64,000 nt of DNA from Copromyces sp. CBS 386.78 (lineage: Eukaryota; Ascomycota; Sordariomycetes; Sordariales; Sordariaceae). This document shows, in pieces, positions 44,386 to 56,297 of this stretch. The DNA is taken from the NCBI GenBank assembly GCA_030685235.1, contig MU839204.1, positions 62,001-126,000 of the forward strand. The letters run 5' to 3'. A program made the translations under genes and the position numbers. The notes below the pieces were generated by a model. It saw only the letters and a program-made list of their open reading frames with translations. It searched no databases and was not told the DNA's origin. How positions within the stretch are numbered: the first letter of the stretch is position 1; the number at the start of each line of letters is the position of its first letter.

Positions 44386-45851
44386 ATGTCTCCCGTCGCT
44401 GCTGGTCGTTCGGAGAAGGAGTCCAACCTGGCTAGGTTGCTGGGATCCGGTATGTTTACTTCTGTCTTGCAATGACTATGACTAAAGCTGCAATGACGTT
44501 TGGGGAACATATTTGCTGATTCGTTTTGGGTGTGATATATAGGCTCTGCTGGTATCGCCGAGTTGGCCATCTTCCATCCTGTACGTTGTTGTCACCGTTA
44601 ACACTACTACCGCTACTGCCATTACTGGTCACTGTCGCTGTCCTTGTCATCGACCGGTTCCCTTCCTCGACAGGTCCAGATAAGTCCGGACGAGACGGGA
44701 GGGAGGAAGCTCTCGAAGCTCTCCAAGATCCATGCCATGCTATGCTACCAAGACAGACCAGACCAATGGCTCGGTATAGCAGCTCTAGCTGTCGCATTGG
44801 TGGTATGGTTTGACTTGGTAGTTAGTTGGAGCTGGAGCTGGAGCTGTCCTTGTCGACAGGATGAAGAGGACAAAGAGAAAAGAGAGTGACAAGCACAACA
44901 CGATACGGACAAGGAAGTGCGAACGAGCATGAGGAGCAACCTTACTGACCTTTCTGGTTAGGTCGATACCATCGCTAAGCGTCTGATGTCCAACGAGACC
45001 AAGGTGCGTAGCTTTTCCCCAAACGAGCAAGCAACCTTGATGGCCACCCACACAGTCCATACTAACTCGTTCACTCCCAGATATCCAACGTCGCCGAGCT
45101 CAACAAGGTCATCTTCAAGAACAAGGCCGACGCCCCCTTCGGTCGCAAATTCGTCTCCCTCTTCCCCGGTCTCGGCTACGCCGCCGGCTACAAGGTCCTC
45201 CAGCGCATCTACAAGTACGGCGGCCAGCCCATGGCGCGCGACTTCCTCGGCGCGCACTACGGCAAGGATTTCGAGAACGCCTTTGGCAAGAAGACGGGCA
45301 AGGCCATCATGCACTCGACGGCCGGTTCTTTGATCGGTATCGGCGAGATCGTCCTCCTCCCTCTCGACGTCCTCAAGATCAAGCGCCAGACCAACCCCGA
45401 GGCCTTCAAGGGCCGCGGCGTCTTGGCCATCATCAAGGACGAAGGCTTCGGCAACTTGTACCGCGGCTGGGGCTGGACTGCCGCCCGTAACGCGCCGGGC
45501 TCCTTCGCTCTGTTCGGCGGTTCCGCCTTCGCCAAGGAGTTCCTCTTTAGTCTGAGCGACTACAACAAGGCGTCGTGGTTCCAGAACTTTGTGGCTTCCA
45601 TTGCTGGTGCGTCCGCTTCGCTGGTTGTTTCCGCTCCCCTTGATGTCATCAAGACCCGCATCCAGAACCGCAACTTCGATAACCCCGAGTCGGGCTTCCG
45701 CATCCTCACCAACATGGCCAAGAACGAGGGCGCCGGTGCGTTCTTCAAGGGTCTTGTTCCCAAGCTCCTCATGACTGGTCCTAAGCTTGTCTTCTCTTTC
45801 TGGCTGGCGCAGACTTTGATTCCTGCTTTTGATATTGCTTTCAAGAAGTAA
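44386..45851 (+). CDS. ggc1: Mitochondrial GTP/GDP carrier Ggc1 (Yhm1)
   Basis: Inner-membrane carrier exchanging cytosolic GTP for matrix GDP, needed for mitochondrial GTP supply and iron balance. Exons are 44386-44449, 44543-44580, 44962-45003 and 45081-45851, giving 304 residues, normal length. The three carrier motifs are FHPVDTIAKRLM, LLPLDVLKIKRQT and SAPLDVIKTRIQN, each with the usual Pro-x-Asp-x-x-Lys/Arg. The blocks NLARLLGSGSAGIAELAIFH, FPGLGYAAGYKVLQRIYKYG, NLYRGWGWTAARNAPGSFAL and FFKGLVPKLLMTGPKLVFSF are specific to the Ggc1 branch. All splices are GT-AG; intron 2 is 381 nt and the others are 77-93 nt. The start ATG has an AAAATG context after a CAAACA-rich leader. Confidence 0.95.
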
Positions 45852-46832
45852 GCGGGCGATGTCAGTCGGTAGACGGAAATCAGTTCGTGTTGAAGAGAAG
45901 TTGGAAGAGAAAAAAAACAAAAAGGCGTTTTGAAGAGCTTGGATTAGGTTGGGAAAGATCTCTTTCGATAGATAGAGGGTCGGTGGTGCCACCATCTTGT
46001 AACAATATCATGTGTGTCTGTCTGTGTGTGCAGCCGGAGTGTGGTTTGTGTCACGGAGGGTTATATAGGGTCATGATAGAATATTTCAGGCGTTGTGTGG
46101 TGGGCTTAAAATAAAATTTTCTTGTTGTTGATATTCTCCAAAACCAAAAAAGGGAACCAAAAAAAAAAAAAAGGCAACTCCTTGGTTCCTTGTCCGTCCC
46201 TTTAGCTTGCCAGTGTAAATTTCATCAGAGGAATGGAACATCGTGACTTGGAGATTAAGTCCTTCAGAAGGAATGAATGAACAAACATAACATCTTTCCA
46301 GCCTTGTTGGAGTGGCCATAGCATGCCGCCGTGCCACACCACTTTTATGTAATTTATCCTTCTCCAATCAATTGCGATTTGTATGTACTATGTATGTACT
46401 TCTGTCTAAAGTTACCTCTAGAGACGGGAGCTCTGTTCACTGCTTGTCTCACTCACTCATTCACTCACTCACTCACTCACGGTCTTATACCCCCATTTTA
46501 GCCATTACATTTCGTCCTTGTGAGGTTTGAGATACTTCGGGATAGATCCAGTCTCGTCCAGTATACTACTAGGAGTGTATATACGGTACCAAGCTAACAA
46601 ACAAACACACCAGCATTGATTGGATTGTAGTAGTATTAGACTACATCTACTCTAGAAGACTTTATACCTACCCATTCCGCATTTCCGCTTTTATTCGTTT
46701 TTCGCTGTTGTCTAATGTTATCTACTTACTATACATAGGTAATATAGCTAGCTAGCTATCCAATCCCCAGACAATCTCCAACACCTACCCTAGTCTAGAC
46801 CCGCCTAGACGTCAAGACTAGAGGTCCCTCTC
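45852..46832. other. Convergent 3' regions of ggc1 and the F-box-like gene
   Basis: No gene is supported. It contains CACT/TCAC repeats (about 46445-46480), a poly(A) run (46161-46173) and a GCTAGCTAGCTA motif near 46748. Confidence 0.55.
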
Positions 46833-49800
46833 CTAAAAAACCCCTCCTCCATCATCTGTCGTCGTTTTTCTAATTACCTTCAACTCGCCCATCCAATGTT
46901 TACCTGCCCACTCTGACTCGCTGTCTTGGTCATCCTCTTCATTTTCACTCCCATCCACAGCTTTCTGTTTCCCCTTCCCCTTGCCCTTGCCCTTGCCCTT
47001 GCTTTCGGAACTCTCAGTCTTGCTACTACCGCTCCAGCCACCACCACCAGTCAAACCCCTAAACTTCTTAAGCTCCTCAATCACATCCTTCATCTGGCTT
47101 AATTCCTCCTTTGTAGGACGGCGCATATCTTTTCTCAGGAGATTTCTGTTTCTTCTGCTGCTTGCTGCGCTCCTCCTTTCCGTCGCGTTTGAGGGGACAG
47201 AGGTAGATGTAGAGGTAGAGGGTGCAGCAGCATCCAAGCCACTCGAGCTACCACTATGCTGCTCATTACGAGAGGCGGAGACAGAAGGGGTAGAGGCAGA
47301 GGCAGAAACAGACGGAAAGATAACATCCCCAAACAGACCCGCTTTCCAGGCATTCCAGAAGACATGGCATCCTGCTCCTGTTCCTCTTTCTGCTCCCGCT
47401 CCTGGGCCCAGTTCTGCTTTTTCTGGGCCCACCCCCAGTGCTGCTTCTTCTCTCCTCCTCGCTTGACGTTCACGTAGCTCCATGATTTGCTGCCCAACAC
47501 GTTCAAGTCGATTTGATTGTTCATTGCCACGTATCCTTCCAAGATTACGCAAATATGAAAATTGTTCAAACAACCACCGTTCTTGTTCACGTTCACCACG
47601 TTCGTCTCGCCCAAGCCCCAACCGCTGCTTGAGCAACTGTGTCGGCACACCCGCCCTGACCATGCTCGGCGTCGCAGCCATAATAGGATGGAAGAGTCGT
47701 AATAGCTCCGGGTTATCTCGCTCAAAAGCACCGTGATTACCACATGAATTATAATAGGCAACAAGCACATTGAGAATGTTGAGACTGAAAGGATTGAGAC
47801 CAGCAGTGAAACCAGCAGGACCAGCAGCAGGTAGATCAGGTCTGTAGCCGGGGCCGCTAAACTTTTTATAGATGCCGTCTGGGTGTAAACACAACACGCG
47901 CGAGATGAGGAGGTCGTAGGTGGTCAGGGAGGCTTGTTTCTCTTCGGGGGAGAGGAAGTAGGGGAAGGAGGTATAGCAGGGGGGGATTGGGGTTAGTGGT
48001 AGCAGAGTAGAGGTAGAAGTAGATGGGGCTGGAGTTGGCGAAGCTGGGTAGACGGGTGGTAATGAGTTGGTACGTCTTGTGGAATACCCAGGAGTTGATT
48101 GTGTCGATAATGGTAATGAAGGAGGCATTCGTGATTCTTGGACATGTTCTTGGGAATGGTACGGAGATTGTAATGAATCGAACGGGCCCTGAACTACTGA
48201 TGATGATGATGCCAGCCCAGACGACGACGACACACTACTGTTGTTGCTGAGTACCGGCTGGTTTGGATCGTCCTGGTTGTACCCAACGAATACCTTGGTC
48301 TTCCCAGATACCGGAGAGGTCGAGGCCACGAAAACTGGTCGATTCCAATCAAGCCTCCCATCCGCCCGTCGTTCGACATCCTGTGACCATTGCTGATGTT
48401 GAAACTGGAGCACCGCTCGGACCCACGGTGTCTCGGCGGCCAGTCGGGGCAACTCTGAGCTGTCTTGCGGTTGTTGCCGCCGGGACCCTGTCGCGCTCTT
48501 GTTGTTGGCATTGCCATGTCTCACAGCGGACGACGTTGATGGGCCGCTTGTGCCGTTTCTGGTGTTGCGGCTAGTGAACCCGCCAAACGTTCCAAACTCC
48601 TCAGTAGCACCGCTGTTGAGCAAGGCTTCGGCATCAAAGCCCTCGTACGCATCAGTTCCCGTCTGGCCCTTCCCTTGCTTGTCACGCGGGTCGGGGTCGA
48701 ACTCGAGGAAGATCTTGCGCAGTCCGGGCAGCAGCGGTGGTTGATAACGTGATTGGACTCGGCGATACTCTGTCCTCAGTTTGGCAATTGTCTGTTCCTG
48801 AAACCATGCAGCTTTCAACAATCCCTTGAGTCTCTCGATCAAAGGCCCGGTGGAGTACCGTGGGATGTGCGTCAAGGTCAGGGAACTCAGTCTGGGATTC
48901 ATGTCTGGGTGGAAGGGGTTGGGAAAGACTAAATCAGCTCGAGGGAGGAGGAAGGTTTCGGCAAACCATATCTTCTCCATGGCAGATAGATCATCAAACC
49001 CCGCTAGCGAGGGTAGATTTGTGACAAGAGAGTGATGGATGCGCAAGATTTGCAGGTTGGCGAAGACAGGGCGAAAGAGATGAGAGAGACCCAAGATGCC
49101 GGATATGGCCTGGGTCTTGGAGCCGGATACGGATGATGGTACAGCTCTGGAGTCGTGGTAGTACTCGTCGTATCGAGACATGTCTTTGTCAGTCATGAAC
49201 AGCATGGAGTCGCACTCAAACCGCTGCAGCTGCTCAAATCCAAACTCAATGAGCAGCTTAAATCCATCCGCAGTGAGCATGGGGTTCTGGTTGAGGTAGA
49301 GATGAGTGATACCCAGGAAAGGAGGCTGAAAATAATCGAAAGAATGAAGCTCCTGCGAGCCGATGGCTTTGATCACAGCCTCAAGCGAGTCATCGAGGGC
49401 TCTCTTTCTGACCTCTCGAGCCTCTGCATTGGCGTTCTCTGCATATTCCGGGCTGTCCTCATGGTATCTCCGGGGATGATACAAACGCAAGTCCTCGGTC
49501 CAGGGTGTCTCGTGGATAAAGAGACCCATGCCGCTAGAGCATAAAGAGCCTTCCAGTTCGTAACGATGGCCGGGGTAAAGGCATACGCATGAACCATCCT
49601 CATGACGGCTCCCGACCTGACGACGGCCCAGGAATCTGTCAACGAGGTCTTTGAGAAAGCGATCAGTCAACCGGTTGGTGGAGAGATCAAGACTCCATAA
49701 CCTCGGCCCAAGATGGTAGAAGATTACTGCAGCGTCTGTGTCTCCCAAATCATAGCCTGTCGCCCTCAGGATACGTAAGCGGGGCATACGCAGGCAGAGG

Positions 49801-50390
49801 AGGGTGCTCGGATGGGGGCGTCCATGTTGATGATGATGAATGTGAGAGTCATCAAAGTAGACAATGAGGCTCCGGAATTGTTCATAGTCAGGCCATTGCA
49901 CAGGCAGCTGAGAACATCTGGCGGCAGCCACGATATATGGTCGTCTTGGAAACCAGCAAGCGCCGAGTTGGATGATGTGCTCGTGGTCATCTGGGGGAGG
50001 GCAATCCAGCAGGGTCACACAGCGCAAGTTGGGGAACCAGAGGGAGAGCGAAGACAGTTGGGGTCGATAGCGGAGCATGGATAGCCAGTCCCTGATGCGT
50101 GGAGTGAAAGCGAGAACCAGGGAACGGACGCCATTCCGGGCATAAGGAACGGTACTCAAGAACAGTTCGCTTCTTGGAATTTCCTCCCCATCAGGCTTGC
50201 TTATTGGCCCGAGGGCATAGCAGATGGCAAACGGATCGGCCCAGAGCTTGGGGAGGAAATATTTGCGAAAGCGCCAGGACACACAGCAGAGTCGGGCATA
50301 GCAGTCGATCGGGATGTAGGGGTCAGCCAGCTCCAGCCAGTCCAATTTCCTGGTAGCCGCCTGGTATGATGGTAGAGTTGCTTCCGGCAT
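46833..50390 (-). CDS. Large F-box/LRR-like protein with disordered C-terminus
   Basis: An intronless 1185-residue protein. Residues about 15-55 (WLELADPYIPIDCYARLCCV...FRKYFLPKLWADPF) resemble a degenerate F-box. The next 500 residues hold irregular leucine-rich segments (LRMPRLRILRATGYDLGDTD; LWSLDLSTNRLTDRFLKDLV; ITHLYLNQNPMLTADGFKLL; LSSLTLTHIPRYSTGPLIER). If the F-box is real it would be a substrate receptor of an SCF ubiquitin ligase, with the LRR part binding the target. From about residue 640 the protein is Ser/Gln/Pro-rich and disordered, with a short conserved-looking block (HPDGIYKKFSGPGYRPDLPA; LNPFSLNILNVLVAYYNSCG). Near the end is a Lys-Gly repeat tract (KGKGKGKGKGKQK) encoded by a GGGCAA-type hexamer. 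I do not recognise the named family. The ATG at 50390 is the first in frame. Confidence 0.75.
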   Translation of the reverse strand: MPEATLPSYQAATRKLDWLELADPYIPIDCYARLCCVSWRFRKYFLPKLWADPFAICYALGPISKPDGEEIPRSELFLSTVPYARNGVRSLVLAFTPRIRDWLSMLRYRPQLSSLSLWFPNLRCVTLLDCPPPDDHEHIIQLGACWFPRRPYIVAAARCSQLPVQWPDYEQFRSLIVYFDDSHIHHHQHGRPHPSTLLCLRMPRLRILRATGYDLGDTDAAVIFYHLGPRLWSLDLSTNRLTDRFLKDLVDRFLGRRQVGSRHEDGSCVCLYPGHRYELEGSLCSSGMGLFIHETPWTEDLRLYHPRRYHEDSPEYAENANAEAREVRKRALDDSLEAVIKAIGSQELHSFDYFQPPFLGITHLYLNQNPMLTADGFKLLIEFGFEQLQRFECDSMLFMTDKDMSRYDEYYHDSRAVPSSVSGSKTQAISGILGLSHLFRPVFANLQILRIHHSLVTNLPSLAGFDDLSAMEKIWFAETFLLPRADLVFPNPFHPDMNPRLSSLTLTHIPRYSTGPLIERLKGLLKAAWFQEQTIAKLRTEYRRVQSRYQPPLLPGLRKIFLEFDPDPRDKQGKGQTGTDAYEGFDAEALLNSGATEEFGTFGGFTSRNTRNGTSGPSTSSAVRHGNANNKSATGSRRQQPQDSSELPRLAAETPWVRAVLQFQHQQWSQDVERRADGRLDWNRPVFVASTSPVSGKTKVFVGYNQDDPNQPVLSNNSSVSSSSGLASSSSVVQGPFDSLQSPYHSQEHVQESRMPPSLPLSTQSTPGYSTRRTNSLPPVYPASPTPAPSTSTSTLLPLTPIPPCYTSFPYFLSPEEKQASLTTYDLLISRVLCLHPDGIYKKFSGPGYRPDLPAAGPAGFTAGLNPFSLNILNVLVAYYNSCGNHGAFERDNPELLRLFHPIMAATPSMVRAGVPTQLLKQRLGLGRDERGEREQERWLFEQFSYLRNLGRIRGNEQSNRLERVGQQIMELRERQARRREEAALGVGPEKAELGPGAGAERGTGAGCHVFWNAWKAGLFGDVIFPSVSASASTPSVSASRNEQHSGSSSGLDAAAPSTSTSTSVPSNATERRSAASSRRNRNLLRKDMRRPTKEELSQMKDVIEELKKFRGLTGGGGWSGSSKTESSESKGKGKGKGKGKQKAVDGSENEEDDQDSESEWAGKHWMGELKVIRKTTTDDGGGVF

Positions 50391-52242
50391 GTTGAGTGTT
50401 GATGATGTCCTTGTAGGATGTTGATATGTTGATATTCATTGTACATTGTACTGCCCGGGAGTTGGTAAAGAGGTCACAACATCAGGTCCCGGGAATGATG
50501 GAAACCCGGAAAAAAAGATGGTGAGCCATTTCCGTGAGGCGGAAGGTGATGGAAAGCATGGGTCGAGTTGCCGATGACTGGCGGCGATTTTGGTGGTGAT
50601 GGTGATGTTGAGGGAAGGTTGAATGAGGCGATGCCAGATCATCCGAAGTTGCAGGTGTAGCAGACACTCGGTAACAACAGTTAAGGAGTCAGTCAAGGCT
50701 GCTAACTAACACTAACATACATTACTTACCCCACCTATGCACTTGCTTGGCTTTTATCCAACATCGAACTTGCCTGTTAACATCATCACAACCACTCCTT
50801 CCAGTTGTCAACACAACAGCAAATCTCCGAGTTGACCGAGAAATCTTTAGACGGGAGTTCCTTCCTCTGGATAGACAGTCATTTTGAGCTAAGCCACAAG
50901 CCACGATCAATCCACCTTCCATTGTTAGGACCGTTCAGTTGGTGTCCCCAACACACGCTAACAATTAGCTCTAACCCCTCCAACCGACACTGCCACTTGC
51001 GAAACGCCGAACCTAACCTACCGTCCATCACCAACATCATCATTCCGGGCCACATACCCGAACCCGACGTGAACCTCAACCAACCGAGTCGAGTCGAAAA
51101 ACACATGACCGCGTGGCTCTGGGAGTGCCCGTGTTTGTGTTACCCCTCACTTGTCCGTTTCCTCAAGCCACGCACGCCTGGTCACACCCTCCATCCTTGA
51201 TTGAAAATGCCATATCCGGCCACCTCGCTTTTCTAGCGAACCGCGGGCAAGAGAAGATGGATGGTGATCGATATCGCAAAAAAGTGATATGATACGATAT
51301 CTCTTTTCTGCGCTATGAATGGCCAGCCTTAAGAGTGTTGGTGTTGGGCCCATCACATGGCCCATGCTGGACGATACATGTCCTTGGAGGTCACCGCCAA
51401 AAAACCAAGAACCGAGTCACTGGAACGCACCGCCAGACAGACGACCTGTCTTGTTGGTTGGTTGGTTGCACCCGTCCAGTCTATTCAGCCCGTTCCTTCG
51501 TTTCCATCCATCCTCGTCTTCTCCTCGACTGTACCGTCGTGGGAGCCGACCACGGCCGCGCCGCACGTTCGACCGGCCAGCGGCACCGTGCAGTGCAGTG
51601 CAGCATTGCAGTACATACGCAGTCGCAGGCTTCTCCCGATATGCCAGATGAGGTACCACAGCATGTTGTTGGCGTCCATGTATCTGGATAATTGACGTCG
51701 GTCGGTTAGTGGCTTACCTCGACCACCCTACACCTGCTGCATATCTGACATCGGTTGGTGAAATAGCGTTTTCGTGTTGGTATCAGATTTACTATATAGC
51801 TTCTCTCAACTTACAGCTAACAGCTAACAAACCCCCAGCAAAAGAAGTAAAACGAAGAAAATGATTCGGGGTTCTACGATGCATATGATCGGCGACCAAC
51901 TTCCGTGGAAAAAGGAAAAAGGAAAAAAAAAAAAAAAGATGACATGGGGATCATGTTGGAAGAAGCAACGACGAAAGTCCGCGTGGGAAGAGCAGGACCT
52001 CTCCTTTCCGAGTTTCTCAGCTCAGCTGTCTCCCAATGGTTCCCCATGATCCCATTCACTGACTGGCAGAAGTATCGGAATTCGCATTCCCCTCCTCCTC
52101 TCGATCTCCTCTCGACAACAAAATGCATCCTGCAAATCATTGCACTGGAATCCCGACCCGCGACCTGTCAGTTTTTTTGGGCTTTCTGATCTTGGCTATC
52201 GTGATCATCGAGTGCTTGCCAAGATTGACGGACATGACAAGA
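50391..52242. other. Upstream region of the F-box-like gene, up to the retrotransposon
   Basis: About 1.85 kb with no supported gene and no RIP signature, so the mutated zone begins abruptly inside the element. Short open frames between 51319 and 51695 overlap in three phases and look random. Confidence 0.5.
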
Positions 52243-52247
52243 GCATT

Positions 52248-52425
52248 TGTCAGATTAGAGGGTGGATATCTGGGTTTCTGGCTATACTCAATCTGGGTTA
52301 GCCGCCCAGCCCCCGAGATTACTGGTTTCTGGGTCCCTCTAGGATATTCTAACACCCCCCAAACCTTCTGGGCGAGATAGTTATACACTCTTTAATTAAT
52401 TAATTCTATATAGTTATATTTGATA
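52248..52425 (+). repeat. 5' LTR of the copia element
   Basis: 178 bp, beginning TGTCAGATTAGAGG and ending ATTTGATA, the mutated form of ATCTGACA. Its first ~90 bases are clean while its last ~45 carry a dense run of transitions relative to the 3' LTR. Confidence 0.92.
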
Positions 52426-55400
52426 ATTAATAGTCTAATTTGCGTATTTACAAAAAGAGGCGCTACAATAACCGATACAAGCAATATTTCTACGAAACTA
52501 ATAATATTAACTATATCTTTATTAAAGGAATCTACTAATAAAGTTATTATAATTATCCTTAGGACCCAAAGCGATTAGCCTAACTAGTACGAAGCCTTTA
52601 AGCGATTAATTGGAAGTAATTAAAATTTTAGTAATTAGTTACTTAAGGATAGGCCTATAATTTAGAAGGTCTTACCTCCTAAGCCGGAAGACTTCTTCCT
52701 TACGAAGCCAGCGAAAGATTGTATACTAACGGTAAAGAAAGAACTTATTAAATTCAATAGAAAGATCTGGGTTAAAAAGGTCGTAACGACTACTACGATA
52801 ATTACGATAAATACTACGATAGCTTAGACCTAGATTTAGATTTAGATTTAAATTAACGAAGACGGTATTAAGACTACCGCTACTATTGCCGCTTAATTCT
52901 AGTAAGAAGCTAGGGAAAATTCTAACAACGAGGAAGATTTTAAAGAGGAGGATAAATACTATACTGAATAAAATATTAAGGAGGATATAGTAATTAACCT
53001 TACTACGGACCTTATTGTAAGAGGAAAGGCTATTTATAATTAGGTTAATAATATATCTAATGCCCGCTATAAGTATTAGAAGGATTTCGACGATATTAAT
53101 ACGAAAGTCTATAATTAGATAAATATTTACATTATTAGCTAATTCGCTAATATTACTTTCGAATAAGATAAATCTATTTATAAATAATTAAAATAAATTA
53201 AATACTAAATTAATTATTACTCTATCGATTAAATTGCTACTACCCGGCGAAAATACTAGGCCTTTATTAAGGAGACCGCTAAAAAATAACCTAAGGATTT
53301 CGAAAAGTAGGTTTTAAATTAGGAAGTCTTTATCACTAACAATAAAAAACTAAATATTAACAAAGCTACCTCCCCTACCTTATAATTTACCAATTTTATC
53401 AATATAACCTACAAATATAAACCTATTTAAATAAATAATATTTAGAAATTTGATCGCAATTTAAAAGATTCATATTTAAACTATAAGGATATATCCGTTA
53501 ATTTTAGAAGGGTCGGTATATTAAAACATATTATACTACTAATTAATAAGAAAATTATAGTTCGTAGCGTCTAGGGTATTAATTAATTTAATTCGAAAGA
53601 ATTTATACCTAAGAGGGAGGACGCTCTTAATTCTAATTATAAAAAGAAGCGGAAAGTATACGTAAAGAAGAAATACGGCGCGGATAAAAACGCAAATAAT
53701 TCTTTACGGCCGAAAAAGAGAGGGGGATCCGCGCTGCTATACAAAGTATGTAAGCGAAGCTTTTACCTAGTAATACGCTATTAGTATTTAATACTTAAAA
53801 TAAGAGATAACCCTATTTAGAAGCCTAGTAACTCTATTCAAAAACTTGTTAACGAGAATTTCAAGAAGTTTCCCGAGATCCGTAAGGAAGTAGAGAAGGC
53901 TAGGAACTAGATGCGGGACCGCTTTATTGCCTCTACGCAGACCGCTACCTTAAGGACCTGAAGGCGACGAGATCTCTAACCTGCTTAACAAGGTCGACCA
54001 CCCGCCTCAACTATCTACGCAATACTTCGAACCCCTCAACGCGATTTAAGATATAGAAGATAACGGTCTTACCTAATTGCCACTATCGCTCCTCGATAAC
54101 GAACTATAAGTAAATAGTAATAATATCGTTAACCTCAAGTTAATTGAGCCTAACGTTTAAAGTAAAATATCCTTCGATTTTATATTCGGATATCTTACCC
54201 CTTTAAGTATACTACTAGCCGCTCTCTCTACTAATTTTACTATTGACCTACTAGAACCTATCTCATTCTTAACCTTCGAACTATAGGAAGCCGCTTTTAA
54301 CGCTAGGAGATTTATTCAATTAGTAGGGCAAAGATAGGGTAAAGTTATTACGAAGGTTGAAATTAATTATTTAATTATTAAAGGTAGTAGGTTAAATTCT
54401 ATTAAATAATAAAACCTTCTTCTAATATTAAAGACCTACCGTAATTTCGAATATTACAAATTAGGAAATCTCTTTAAATAAGTAGAAGAAATATATTTTA
54501 ATAGTTATAAGGAAATGAAATCTTAAATTAAAATTAATAAGGATATCCTTCGTACTAATAGTATTTAGATCTTTAATTGTATATAGGTATACGTATATAA
54601 ATTTAATAAGTACGGTTATCTTTAAAAAGTAAAGGTTCGCCTTATAGTTAAAAGGGATTAATAATATTATAACGGCAAGGAAACGTACGCTTCTACGTTG
54701 GTTAATTGTTCTTTCCGATCTATTATCGCCTACGCTATTAAATTTAACTTCGAATTTATTTAATATAACGCTGTAAATACCTTCGTTAACGCTTACTTTA
54801 ATAAGGAAATTTATATATATATACCCCCCGGATATTAAAAATATAGTACGGTTTTTAAGCTTTTTAAGGCCCTATATAAATTGCGACGTACTCCTTTATT
54901 TTGGCAACGAGAATTTAATAGTACTTTTAAGAATATAGGTTTCTAATTATTATTTAAAGATCCGTATATTTTTAAATGTAGTAGGATTTTAATTTTCTAT
55001 TACGTTAACGATATTATATTTACCTTCGATTAGAAATAATACGATGAGGTTAATTAAATAATAAAGGGTTTAAAGGAGAAGTATAAACTTATAGGGGGTA
55101 ATAACCTCTAATAGTTTTTAAATATTAAGATTATTCGAAATCGAGAGGCGGGATTAATTTAGTTATTTTAATAGGAGTACATCTATAAAATTATTAAGCT
55201 TATTAAGAATCCCTATACCTTCGCCTTTATTCCGATAAGTAATGAAGAACTTCTGTTTTACGATAGTATAATTACCTTCGATAAAATACGGGAGTATTAA
55301 ATTGTTATCGGATTAATAATATATATTATAATAATTACCCAAATAAATATCGTTTTTACGGCTAACCGTTTAATTCGCTACAATTACAACCCTAGTCCTC

Positions 55401-56101
55401 AATATTATAAGGCTATTAATAAAGTATTATATTATCTTCAATTCTACCTAAATTTCTCCCTCTATTTCGGGACGTTATTAAAGCTCGAGATAGTCTTAGA
55501 CGCTTTATACGCTAATAATACGTTAGATCGAAGAAGTTTATAAGGCTTTATAATTAAATTGTTTAGCAGCCTCGTATACTAGGATACTATTAAATAGAAA
55601 ACGGTTTCGACTTTAATAACCGAAGTAGAACTATTATTTATTTCTAATATAATAAAGGAAATTATCGCTATTATACGCCTATATAAAGAAATCGAAATTC
55701 CTTTCGATTAGGAAGTACCTATAATCGCCTATAATAATACCCAAACGATCTATATTCTAATCGTTGAAGTATTATAGCTAATAATTAAATTTAAATATAT
55801 TAATATTTATCGCTATTAATTACGGTAGGAAATTATAGAAAGAAGGATTATAATCGAGTATTTAAAGATAAAAAAAATACTAGTAGACGGGTTAATAAAG
55901 GTATTAGAATAGTTGGATTATAAAAAGTTCAAGGATTTAATAGGGATAGCGAACGTACCGGCTCGAAAAGAAATAAGGATTAAGAGGGAAATTCCCGACA
56001 ATATTTTAGAAAATACTTATAATTTAGCGGGGGAGATTAACGTACTAAAAGAGAGAAAACTATAAATAGCTTTACTTTTACCCTATTTTGAGAAGGTCTA
56101 C
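52426..56101 (+). pseudogene. RIP-destroyed gag-pol remnant of the copia element
   Basis: A former gag-pol reading frame, now full of TAA and TAG. Copia features remain in one common frame (positions congruent to 2 modulo 3): the segment FVNAYFN...IYIYIPPGY at about 54782-54834, corresponding to the copia RT stretch before the active site; YVNDIIFTF at 55001-55027, the reverse transcriptase YVDD box with Asp changed to Asn by a G-to-A transition; and a C-terminal LVDGLIKVL at about 55880-55906, matching the end of copia RNase H. The order RT then RNase H at the 3' end, with room for integrase upstream, fits Ty1/copia. I found no indels between 54782 and 55906. The primer-binding site after 52425 is too mutated to assign. 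Confidence 0.85.
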
Positions 56102-56114
56102 AAGTAAAGGGGTA
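56102..56114 (+). other. Polypurine tract of the copia element
   Basis: AAGTAAAGGGGTA immediately before the 3' LTR, the expected position of the plus-strand primer. Confidence 0.65.
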
Positions 56115-56292
56115 TATTAAATTAGAGGGTGGATATCTGGGTTTCTGGCTATATTCAATCTGGGTTAGCCGCCCAACCCCCGAGATTACTGGTTTTTGGG
56201 TCCCTCTGGGATATTCCAACACCCCCTAGACCTTTTGGGCGAGACAGTTATATACTCTTCAATCAATTAATTCTGCACAGTCACATCTGACA
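56115..56292 (+). repeat. 3' LTR of the copia element
   Basis: 178 bp, beginning TATTAAATTAGAGG (mutated TGTCAGATTAGAGG) and ending ATCTGACA. Transitions are scattered through the inner three quarters and absent in the last ~35 bases. Confidence 0.92.
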
Positions 56293-56297
56293 GCATT

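Larger units (their letters stand above)
52243..56297 (+). mobile_element. Complete Ty1/copia LTR retrotransposon, RIP-degraded, with GCATT target duplication
   Basis: The element runs from 52248 to 56292 (4045 bp), flanked by the 5-bp target duplication GCATT at 52243-52247 and 56293-56297. It starts TGTCAGAT and ends ATCTGACA, an 8-bp inverted terminus. Two 178-bp LTRs flank an extremely AT-rich interior that carries relics of a copia-type pol on the plus strand. All stop codons and nearly all LTR differences are C-to-T or G-to-A, as produced by repeat-induced point mutation. The boundary sequences outside are of normal composition. Confidence 0.92.

Noticed and set aside
44958..45995. 345-codon open frame on the minus strand
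   Set aside because: Antisense of ggc1; stop-poor only because the gene uses few TA-containing codons. Introns of ggc1 lie inside it.
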